Below are positions 1 to 8,268 of a DNA stretch of 40,046 nt, one piece after another. A program made the translations under genes and the position numbers. The notes beneath the pieces were generated by a model. The model was given only the letters and a program-made list of their open reading frames with translations. It did no database searches and was not told the DNA's origin. Source of the DNA: an uncultured Methylocystaceae bacterium (GTDB lineage Bacteria > Pseudomonadota > Alphaproteobacteria > Rhizobiales > Beijerinckiaceae). Where the stretch lies: positions 1-40,046 of the forward strand of contig CAMFKC010000001.1 in NCBI GenBank assembly GCA_945956975.1. Direction: 5' to 3'. How positions within the stretch are numbered: position 1 is the first letter of the stretch; every line of letters starts with the position of its first letter.

Positions 1-2
1 GC

Positions 3-770
3 TCCATTATGGCGCTGGCGATGGTGTGCATCGCGCTCGCGGCCCAGGCCGGCGTCCCGTGGGAATTCTGCCTGCTGGTCGGTCCGCTCGTCGGGCTTGC
101 CGTCGGCTGGATCAACGGCGCGGGGCTCACCTACCTGTCGCTGCCCCATCCCTTCATCATGACGCTCGGCACGCTCAACATTGCGCGCGGCCTCACCTAT
201 CTCGTGACCGGCGGGGCGCCGGTGACGGGCCTGCCGCCGGAAGTGCGCTTCCTCGGCGTCAAGTACTGGACGCTCGGCCTGTTCGATCCGCCGGCCGGCC
301 TGCCGGTGAGCCTCGTGGTGGTCGCCGTCTGCGCCGTGGGCCTGTGGCTTTTCCTGCACTATACGTCGACGGGCCGCCATATCTTTGCGATCGGCGGCAA
401 TCCGCACGCGGCGCGGGTCTCCGGCGTCAATGTCGAGAAGGTGCTGATCATCGTCTATATGATCTGCGGCTTCTTCGCCGGCCTTGCCGGGCTTCTCCTG
501 GTCGGGCGCACCGGCAGCGGCTTTCCCAATGCCGGCATCGGCATCGAGCTCGATGCCATCGCGGCGGTGATCATCGGGGGCGCGTCGTTCTTCGGCGGCC
601 GCGGCAGCGTGCTGGGGGTCCTTGCCGGCGTGCTGATCATGGGCCTGCTGCGCAACGGCCTCAACATCAACAATGTCAGCGCTTTCTGGCAGATGATCCT
701 GATCGGCATCGTCATCATCATCGCCGTCTATATCGACGTCATCCGCCGCAAGGCCGCGACGCGCAAGTGA
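3..770 (+). CDS. CUT2 sugar ABC transporter permease, 5' truncated by window edge
   Basis: Inner-membrane permease of the RbsC/CUT2 family, which forms the channel of a sugar importer with an ATPase and a periplasmic binding protein. The frame is open from the first complete codon at base 3, so the start lies outside the window; about 255 residues remain. Visible family marks are the hydrophobic segments, the cytoplasmic loop with FAIGGNPHAARVSGVNV, which contacts the ATPase, and the C-terminal IGGASFFGGRGSVLGVLAGV stretch typical of RbsC-like proteins. The binding-protein gene follows 70 bases downstream, so the two are likely cotranscribed; the ATPase is presumably upstream, out of view. 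The substrate is unknown. Confidence 0.93.
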   Translation, partial: SIMALAMVCIALAAQAGVPWEFCLLVGPLVGLAVGWINGAGLTYLSLPHPFIMTLGTLNIARGLTYLVTGGAPVTGLPPEVRFLGVKYWTLGLFDPPAGLPVSLVVVAVCAVGLWLFLHYTSTGRHIFAIGGNPHAARVSGVNVEKVLIIVYMICGFFAGLAGLLLVGRTGSGFPNAGIGIELDAIAAVIIGGASFFGGRGSVLGVLAGVLIMGLLRNGLNINNVSAFWQMILIGIVIIIAVYIDVIRRKAATRK

Positions 771-840
771 GCATCATCCGCCGGATGCGTGCTCGTCTCC
801 GCGCAGCCGGAAATATTCTGTGAGACTGGGAGGACTGGAA

Positions 841-1743
841 ATGAAAAGAATTCTGCTGTCGGGCGTCGCCATGACGATGATGATGGGCGCGGCTTTCGCC
901 GATACCTATGTCGTCAGCATGAAGGGGCCGGCCTCGGGCAACCCGTACTGGGCGGCCTTCGAGAAGGGCGCGCTGGAGAAGGGCAAGGAGCTCGGCGTCG
1001 ACGTCGTCGTCGTTGCGCCGCCGAGCGAAACCGATATCCAGGCGCAGATCAGCCAGATCGAGGACCTGATCGCACAGAAGGTCTCGGGGATCGCCCTTGC
1101 TCCCACCGATCCGGCCGCGCTCGGGCCGGTCGTCGACCAGGCTAAGGAGGCCGGCATCCCGGTCGTGTTCGTCGATGGCGCTGGCTCCAACGAGGGCGTG
1201 CCCTTCGTCGGCACCAACAACCTCGCGGGCGGCAAGCTGGCCGGCGAGTTCATGTGCAAGAACCTGCCGCAGGGCGCGGAAGTGGCGATCCTGCAGGGCG
1301 TCCTGACGACCACCAACGGGGCCGATCGCTATAACGGCGCCAAGGAGGCGCTCGAAGCCTGCGGCATGAAGATCGTCGCCGCCCAGCCCGCCGACTGGGA
1401 CCGCGCCAAGGGTCTCTCCGTGACGGAATCGATCCTCAGCGGCAATCCGAACCTGGCGGGGGTTTTCGGCTCCAACGACAATATGGCGCTGGGAGCGGTG
1501 GAAGCGCTCAAGGCCGCGGCGAAGCTCGATAAGGTCATGGTCGTCGGCTACGACGCCAATCCGGACGCCGCTAACTCCATCCTTGCCGGCGAGATGACCG
1601 CCTCCATCGCCCAGGCACCGGGCAAGATGGCGGGCCTGGGCATCCAGTCGCTGGTGGACATGAAGGCCGGCAAGGAGGTTCCGCTCGTCACCGACCCCGG
1701 CACGGTGCTCGTCACGAAGGACAATGCCGGCGAGTACAAATAG
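841..1743 (+). CDS. CUT2 sugar ABC transporter periplasmic binding protein
   Basis: Periplasmic substrate-binding protein (type I PBP fold, RbsB-like), 300 residues. The ATG at 841 is chosen over an in-frame codon at 820 because GGGAGG lies just upstream and it begins a clean signal peptide of about 20 residues ending AAFA, before DTYVVSMKG. The mature part has the family pattern: an early solute contact region (KGPASGNPYWAAFEKGA), the segment IAPTDPAA-like LAPTDPAALGPVVDQAKEAGIPVVFVD, and FGSNDNMALGAVEAL in the second lobe. It follows the truncated permease by 70 bases, an order (permease then binding protein) opposite to the other transporters here. The ligand cannot be assigned from sequence alone; ribose-, allose- or polyol-type sugars are all possible. 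Confidence 0.93.
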   Translation: MKRILLSGVAMTMMMGAAFADTYVVSMKGPASGNPYWAAFEKGALEKGKELGVDVVVVAPPSETDIQAQISQIEDLIAQKVSGIALAPTDPAALGPVVDQAKEAGIPVVFVDGAGSNEGVPFVGTNNLAGGKLAGEFMCKNLPQGAEVAILQGVLTTTNGADRYNGAKEALEACGMKIVAAQPADWDRAKGLSVTESILSGNPNLAGVFGSNDNMALGAVEALKAAAKLDKVMVVGYDANPDAANSILAGEMTASIAQAPGKMAGLGIQSLVDMKAGKEVPLVTDPGTVLVTKDNAGEYK

Positions 1744-2508
1744 AGGTCAACAAGTTGCGCCGTCTAGCGCAAGACACTTCCCGGATTCGGTTGCCCTCCC
1801 AAGGCGCCCGGCGCGTTCCCGATCGGAAGATCGGGGGCGCGTTCCATCTGGTCGAGATGAGATTGTCAGTCTGGCTCGTTCGGGCTCGTACGGGAACGCC
1901 CCGTCTTGTTCGCCTTGTGCCTGAACTGATGCGTCCTTCCGTGTGATGCATGAAGGAAAGCAGCCGCTTGATTTAACTGCCCTCGGACGAGCGACGCGAC
2001 TTCTCCGTTGAGATTGCCGCACAAAGACAATTCAACATCATAAAGAATGCGATGCGTCCCGTTGGTTGCGCAATGCGACTTTCTGTTTCCCGGAAGGCGT
2101 TCAATGCGATGTTACATCAGCCAACTTCGCAAGCGACGAGCCTATTTGAGATTATGGCGTTGGCGTGGAATGCGCGGTATCTTTGGCATAGACGCTTTGA
2201 GTAATGCTAAATCCTAGAAATAATGCGATGCCTTTGCATCGGAGGACGTACGCTGTGTTCGAAGTTGCCCGAATAATCGCGGTGCCGAAAAATTCTTTAC
2301 ATTGAATTTACTTATGCATGCAGCCGATGCTCACAGTCGCGAGAACTCGCTCTCTACGGCCAACGAGTCGAGCTTGAAGAAATCAGCAGTCCATCTTTTG
2401 GCACGCATCAACCTCACTACGAGGGAGGGCTAGGATATATGGAAACGATTAGGAGCGTGGTATTTCACCTCCAAGCAATTCTGAAAGCAGTATGTGACAG
2501 TGCTCCTA
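1744..2508. other. Gene-poor, lower-GC intergenic stretch
   Basis: I find no convincing gene here. From about 1940 the base composition drops clearly below that of the flanking genes, and all reading frames are short without good ribosome sites. It holds a perfect 7-bp stem hairpin at 1818-1835 (arms CCCGATC/GATCGGG, loop GGAA) flanked by a direct repeat of GCGCGTTCC at 1811 and 1837. There is also a 6-bp stem at 2226-2241 (CGATGC/GCATCG), and TGCGATG-type words recur several times between 2045 and 2230. The first hairpin could end transcription of the binding-protein gene but has no T tract. The stretch separates two convergent transporter units and may be remnant DNA. Confidence 0.5.
1818..1835 (+). 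terminator. Possible hairpin terminator after binding-protein gene
   Basis: Perfect inverted repeat CCCGATC-GGAA-GATCGGG, 75 bases after the stop codon of the binding-protein gene. No T run follows, so termination is uncertain; it could equally be a 3' mRNA-stabilising stem. Confidence 0.3.
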
Positions 2509-2640
2509 TCAGAACGGCAAACCGTAGGCCACGATGAAGCCAGTGGCGATTATGAAGATGTAGAGGAATATTTCCGACCAAATACCTGCACGCCGCTTGA
2601 GAAGTCGGTGGATACGTTTCATAGTCGATTGGATGCGCAT
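2509..2640 (-). CDS. Small single-span membrane protein (43 aa), unknown function
   Basis: A 43-residue reading frame not named in any family I recognise. It starts at the ATG at 2640, preceded by AAAGGAG five bases upstream, one of the best ribosome sites in the window, and ends with TGA at 2509-2511. The first half is strongly basic (MRIQSTMKRIHRLLKRR) and the second half is one hydrophobic helix (IFLYIFIIATGFIVAYGLPF), so it should sit in the inner membrane with a cytoplasmic, positively charged N-terminus. It begins 52 bases after the ATPase stop codon on the same strand, making it the probable last gene of the 8059-2509 transporter operon. Base composition is lower in GC than in the upstream genes. 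It could be an accessory subunit of the importer; that is inference. Confidence 0.55.
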   Translation of the reverse strand: MRIQSTMKRIHRLLKRRAGIWSEIFLYIFIIATGFIVAYGLPF

Positions 2641-2692
2641 CTTCGCTCCTTTGCTGTGCGATTGCCGCGACGAGCGGGGAAGCACTCGAATT

Positions 2693-4230
<1,538 letters not shown>

Positions 4231-4234
<4 letters not shown>

Positions 4235-5205
4235 AGGCGATACCCCTCTTGTCCCTTGCGGTTGAGCTGGCGATCGAGGAACAGCACGGCGATCAGGATG
4301 ACGCCGAGGATGACGAGCACGTAGAAGGCCGGCACCTGCATGAGGTTCATGCCGTTTCGCAGGATGCCGATGGCCAGCACGCCGCCGAGCGTGCCGACGA
4401 TATTGCCGGCCCCGCCCGTCAGCTTCGTGCCGCCGAGCACCACGGCGGTGATGACCCAGAGCTCGTAATCCTGGCCGAGCGTCGGCGTCGAGGCGCCCAT
4501 CTGGCTCGCCAGCGTCATACCGGCAAGGGCGGCGAGGAAGCCGAGGATGATGAAGTTGACCATCATGTGCGGGCCGATGCGGATGCCGGCATTGACGGCG
4601 GCCTGGCGATTGCCGCCGACGGCATAGGTGTTGCGGCCGTGGACGGTCTGCGAGAGCAGCCAGTGGACGAGGAGGGCGCAGACGAGAAAGACGACGGCGA
4701 GCGTCGGCAAGGGGCCGATATTGCTGGAGCCGAAATCCGAGAAGGCGAAGTTCGTCGCGTAGAAGGACTGTTCCTTCGTGTAGACGAAGACGATACCACG
4801 GATGCCGAGCATCGCGCCGAGCGTGACGATGAAGGCGTCGACACCGGTCCACCAGACGATGAGGCCGTTGAGCGCGCCGAGCGCCACGCCGGCAAGAAGG
4901 GCCGCCGCGACGGCGGGAACGAGTTGCCAGTCGCCCCAGCCCGCGAAGATCTCCCAGCCCTGGATATCCACGACGAGGCTTGCCGACAGCGCCACGATGC
5001 CGCCGACGCTGAGATCGATGTTGCCGTTGATCATCACCAGCGTCATGCCGAGCGCGATGAGGCCGATCGTCGACGTCTGGACGAGGATGTTCTCGAAATT
5101 CTGGAGATCGAAGAAGAACGGGTTCGCCAGGCTGAAGAAGACGAAGATCAGCAGGATGAAGCCCCAGATCGGATTGCGCGAAAGCCAGCGGAGGGTTCGG
5201 TTCAT
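4231..5205 (-). CDS. CUT2 sugar ABC transporter permease (second of a pair)
   Basis: Inner-membrane permease of the RbsC family, 324 residues. Start at 5205 (MNRTLRWLSRNPIWG) is preceded by a GAGGAG ribosome site; upstream in-frame residues are non-homologous. Family marks include GMTLVMINGNIDLSVGGIVAL in the early membrane segments, YAVGGNRQAAVNAGIRIG in the cytoplasmic loop and VVLGGTKLTGGAGNIVGTLG near the end. It lies 10 bases downstream of the other permease gene and overlaps the ATPase start by GTGA. Two different permeases with one fused ATPase suggests a heterodimeric channel. Its closest relative in the window appears to be the permease at 25910-26869, which shares the FVYTKE/FVYTKG and LTGGAGN/LQGGVGS regions. 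Confidence 0.94.
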
Positions 5206-5215
5206 GGCGCGCTCC

Positions 5216-6241
5216 TCAGGCGAAGGGTGAGAACATGCGGCCGCGCTTGGCCGCGATGTCGAGCCAGACGGCCAGGATGATGACAACCCAGGTGACGAGC
5301 CACTGCACGTAATAGGCAAAGCCGAGCAGCAGGAGGCCGTTCTGGATGAAGCCGAGGATGAGCACGCCGATCACGGTCTTCGCGATGCTGCCGGAACCGC
5401 CGAGCAGGGACGTGCCGCCGAGGATGACGGCGGACAGCACGAGGAGCTCGTAGCCCTGGCCGACATTGTTCTGCGAGCCCATCACGCGGCTGCCGAGGAT
5501 GATGGCGGCGATGCCGGTGCAGAAGGCGGAGGTCATGTAGGTGGCGAGGACGACGCGGCCGCGGCGTATGCCGGAAAAGACCGCCGCTGTCGGGTTGCCG
5601 CCCGAGGCGTAGACGCGCCGGCCGAAGGGCGTATGCGCGAGCACGACATGCATGACGACCGCGAGCACGACGAAGATGAGGATCTGCGTCGGCACGCCGA
5701 GGATCGCGCCGCGGCCGAAGATGGCGAACCAGGTCGTGTCCTGGTTCTGGATGTCGACGTTCTGTCCCCCGGTATAGATGAGCGTCAGGCCCTGGATCGC
5801 CGAGAGCATGCCGAGCGTGACGATCAGCGAATTGAGCCGGGCCACGCCGACGAGAAGGCCGTTGACGGCGCCGACGGCAAGGGCGACGAGGAGCGTGACG
5901 GCGATGGCACTGATCGGGCCGATCTTGTCGTGCAGGTCGACGACCAGCACGGTAGAGAGCGACAGGAGCGAGCCGACGGAGAGGTCGAGGTTCCCGCAGA
6001 TGACGACGAGGGTGACGCCGAGCGCCATGACGCCGATGATCGCCGCCTGACGGAAGACGGCCTGCAGGTTGTCCGCGGTCATGAAGCGATCCGAGACGAC
6101 CGAGAAGCCGACCATGAAGAGGATAAAGGCGATAAGGATGCCCCGCTGCGTGAGAATCCTCGTTGCTGACTTCAGGCGTTCTTCCGCCATGGCCGGTCTA
6201 TCTCCCGTTTTGACGTCGATGGCGGTTGCAGGCGCGCGCAT
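5216..6241 (-). CDS. CUT2 sugar ABC transporter permease (first of a pair)
   Basis: Inner-membrane permease of the RbsC family, 341 residues from the ATG at 6241, two bases after the SDR stop codon. A second candidate start at 6190 (MAEERLKSATRIL) has a better GGGAG ribosome site and would give 324 residues, the same as its partner permease, so the true start may be 6190. Family marks are GVTLVVICGNLDLSVGSLLSL, YASGGNPTAAVFSGIRRGRV and VILGGTSLLGGSGSIAKTVIG. It ends with KRGRMFSPFA, matching the AAKRGRMLA end of the permease at 24960-25913, its apparent paralogue. It lies in the minus-strand operon between the SDR and the second permease, and probably forms a heterodimer with the latter. Confidence 0.93.
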   Translation of the reverse strand: MRAPATAIDVKTGDRPAMAEERLKSATRILTQRGILIAFILFMVGFSVVSDRFMTADNLQAVFRQAAIIGVMALGVTLVVICGNLDLSVGSLLSLSTVLVVDLHDKIGPISAIAVTLLVALAVGAVNGLLVGVARLNSLIVTLGMLSAIQGLTLIYTGGQNVDIQNQDTTWFAIFGRGAILGVPTQILIFVVLAVVMHVVLAHTPFGRRVYASGGNPTAAVFSGIRRGRVVLATYMTSAFCTGIAAIILGSRVMGSQNNVGQGYELLVLSAVILGGTSLLGGSGSIAKTVIGVLILGFIQNGLLLLGFAYYVQWLVTWVVIILAVWLDIAAKRGRMFSPFA

Positions 6242-6243
6242 GG

Positions 6244-7041
6244 TCACACCAGTGTCATCCCGCCGTCGATCATGATGATCTGGCCCGTCATGTAGTCGCT
6301 TTCGCGGGAGGCGAGGAAGGTGGTCGTGCCGGTTATGTCGCTCGGTCGCGCGACGCGCCCGCGAAGTATCTCGGCGGAGAATTCCGCCATGGCCTGCCCG
6401 GGGCGTTCGGCCGCGCCGATATTCATGAGATCGCGGTCCACTTCCTCCCACATTTCCGTCGCCACCACGCCGGGGGCGAAACCCGTGACGGTGATGTCAT
6501 GCGGGGCGAGGGCGCGCGCTGCCGACTGGGTGAGGGAGACGACCGCCCATTTCGAGGCGCAATAGGGCGCGACATTGTCGAAGCCCTGGCGGCTCGCGAC
6601 CGAGGCGGTGTTGATGATCTTTCCGCCGCCGCCCTGCGCGATCATCTGGCGCGCGGCTTCCTGGATGCCGATCAGCACGCCCATGGCGTTGACGTTCATG
6701 ATGAACTGCCAGTTCTCGTCGGTCACGTCGAGGAAGTTCATCGGCTTGTTGACGCCGGCATTGTTGAAGCAGACGTCGAGCCGGCCGAAATTGTCGGCGA
6801 CGGCCTTGACGAGCCGGCGCATGTCCTCGCGCCTCGTGACGTCGACCGCATGTGCCATCGCGCGCCCGCCGGCCGCTTCCGCGCGCGCCTCGTTCGCCGC
6901 CGCGACCTCGGCGGCCAGCGCTCCGTTGACATCGGCGAAACAGACACTGGCGCCCTCGTCGAGCAGCGCCTCGCCGATCGCGCGGCCGATCCCGCGCGCC
7001 GCGCCCGTCACGAGGCAGGAAAGTCCGGAAACACGTCCCAT
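6244..7041 (-). CDS. Short-chain dehydrogenase/reductase, polyol dehydrogenase type
   Basis: Cytoplasmic NAD(P)-dependent oxidoreductase of the classical SDR family, 265 residues. The Rossmann glycine motif is TGAARGIG (12-19), the structural motif NNAG is at 93-96, and the catalytic set is S147, Y160 and K164 (YCASK). An Asp near residue 37 after the second strand favours NAD. The C-terminus ESDYMTGQIIMIDGG is nearly identical to that of the SDR at 16015-16821, so the two are paralogues. It sits inside a sugar-transporter operon, directly after the binding-protein gene, and most likely oxidises the imported sugar alcohol or cyclitol at one hydroxyl. The precise substrate is not readable; sorbitol/iditol, mannitol or other polyol dehydrogenases share this pattern. 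Confidence 0.93.
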   Translation of the reverse strand: MGRVSGLSCLVTGAARGIGRAIGEALLDEGASVCFADVNGALAAEVAAANEARAEAAGGRAMAHAVDVTRREDMRRLVKAVADNFGRLDVCFNNAGVNKPMNFLDVTDENWQFIMNVNAMGVLIGIQEAARQMIAQGGGGKIINTASVASRQGFDNVAPYCASKWAVVSLTQSAARALAPHDITVTGFAPGVVATEMWEEVDRDLMNIGAAERPGQAMAEFSAEILRGRVARPSDITGTTTFLASRESDYMTGQIIMIDGGMTLV

Positions 7042-7063
7042 CGATTACTCCATATGCATGAAT

Positions 7064-7091
7064 GCGCGGGCCCCGCCTTGGAGGCCCGCGC
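7064..7091 (-). terminator. Intergenic hairpin between binding-protein and SDR genes
   Basis: Perfect 9-bp stem (GCGCGGGCC / GGCCCGCGC) with a 10-base loop in the 67-base gap between the binding-protein gene and the SDR gene. No T run follows on the minus strand. It is the kind of stem that attenuates read-through or protects the upstream mRNA so that binding protein is made in excess. Confidence 0.45.
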
Positions 7092-7108
7092 GGTCCCGGG
7101 AGGACGTC

Positions 7109-8059
7109 TCAGAAGACCGGCTTGGTGAAGTCCTTCATGTTCGCCTTGGTGATCTTCGGTGTTTCGAAGTAGTTGAGGGCAGGGACCTTCTCGCCCTTGA
7201 CGACGGCGATCGCCGTCTTGAGGGCGTTCTCGGCGTCGTCGACCGGCGACTGGTAGATCGAGCCGTAATATTCGCCGCGCTCCATGGCCTCGTAGCCGAC
7301 GGCGAAGTTCGTCGCGCCCACGAAGGCGATCTTGTCGGCGCGGCCGGCGGCCTTGGCCGCGTTCAGCGCGCCGACGCCCATATTGTCGTCGCCGGAATAG
7401 ACGCCGTCGATCTTGTCGTACTTGACGAGGAAGGCCTCCATGACGCGCTGCGACTTTTCGCGGTTCCAGTCGCCCGGCTGGGTCTCCAGGATCTTGACGT
7501 CAGGGCAGGCTTCGGCGAGGCGATCCTCGAAACCCTTCTGGCGCTCGATGGCGGTCGTATAGCCCGGCTGGCCGGAAATCTGCACGATCTGGCCCTTGTT
7601 GCCGAGCGCCTCGCACATCAATTCGGCCGCCGAGGCGCCCTGCTGGATATTGTTGGGGCCGGAGAAGGAGGCGATGAACTCGGCGCCTTCCGGAGCGATG
7701 TTGGAATTCGTCACGATGACCGGGATGCCGGCGGCCTGGGCCTTGCGCACGGCGGGCACGACGGCCTTGCCGTTGGTCGGCCAGATGATGATGGCATTGA
7801 CCTTCTGCTGGATTAGGTCCTGCACCTGGGCGATCTGGCGGGCGACGTCGCCGCCCGCGTCGAGCACCACGGTTTCCACGCCGCTCTCCGCCGCGGCCGC
7901 TTCCTTGAAGGCCTTCTCATAGGTCGTCTGGTAGCTGTCGACGCCCACATTGTTCTGGGTGATGCCGATCTTGATCGTGTCGGCGAAGGCCGCATGGCCG
8001 CCCATGAGGGCGAAGGCGATGCTGACGCCGCCGGCAAGCTGCTTGAATTTCCTGTTCAT
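7109..8059 (-). CDS. CUT2 sugar ABC transporter periplasmic binding protein
   Basis: Periplasmic type I binding protein, 316 residues, first gene of the minus-strand operon. The ATG at 8059 has GGGAGG upstream and starts a signal peptide of about 26 residues ending HAAFA, then DTIKIGITQ. Recognisable segments are WPTNGKAVVPAVRKAQAAGIPVIV in the first lobe, QPGDWNREKSQRVMEAF and YSGDDNMGVGALNA in the second. These match closely the corresponding segments of the binding protein at 28495-29490 (WPTSQNALIPAVRQA, QPADWNREKAQTVMETF, YAFDDGMGLGVISA), so the two are paralogues with probably related ligands. It is transcribed divergently from the fused regulator at 8269, and a palindromic operator lies between them. 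Confidence 0.95.
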   Translation of the reverse strand: MNRKFKQLAGGVSIAFALMGGHAAFADTIKIGITQNNVGVDSYQTTYEKAFKEAAAAESGVETVVLDAGGDVARQIAQVQDLIQQKVNAIIIWPTNGKAVVPAVRKAQAAGIPVIVTNSNIAPEGAEFIASFSGPNNIQQGASAAELMCEALGNKGQIVQISGQPGYTTAIERQKGFEDRLAEACPDVKILETQPGDWNREKSQRVMEAFLVKYDKIDGVYSGDDNMGVGALNAAKAAGRADKIAFVGATNFAVGYEAMERGEYYGSIYQSPVDDAENALKTAIAVVKGEKVPALNYFETPKITKANMKDFTKPVF

Positions 8060-8184
8060 GTCGATTCCTCCCGTTTGTTGGCGTGATACCGGCTAGGTCC
8101 GCAGTTTCCTCCTTGCGATTCCCGGCCGGTGTCTCGGCCCGGCAAAACAAATCCTGCAAACCGACCCCGTGGGCCACGACTGAT

Positions 8185-8222
8185 ATATCCATATCTGATA
8201 AAAAATAGTCCAAAATGGATGT
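8185..8222. promoter_or_regulatory. Operator region between transporter operon and regulator 1
   Basis: The 17-mer TAGTCCAAAATGGATGT at 8206-8222 has inverted TCCA/TGGA arms around AAA. Twenty-one bases to its left (8185-8201), ATATCCATATCTGATAA carries one good half-site and one poor one. Both fit the shared form ATATCCA-N3-TGGATAT found at three other promoters of this window. On the minus strand a possible -35 (TTGGAC) overlaps the main palindrome with an AT-rich spacer, so occupation would be expected to block transcription of the transporter operon. Binding by the adjacent regulator is inference. Confidence 0.6.
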
Positions 8223-8268
8223 TTTGCGTGATACACAGGAATATGAAGTCGAATAGCACGAGGTGAAG

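Noticed and set aside
2433..2446. GGATATATGGAA as a further operator copy
   Set aside because: It has no symmetric partner arm and no gene start at a suitable distance, so it does not fit ATATCCA-N3-TGGATAT.
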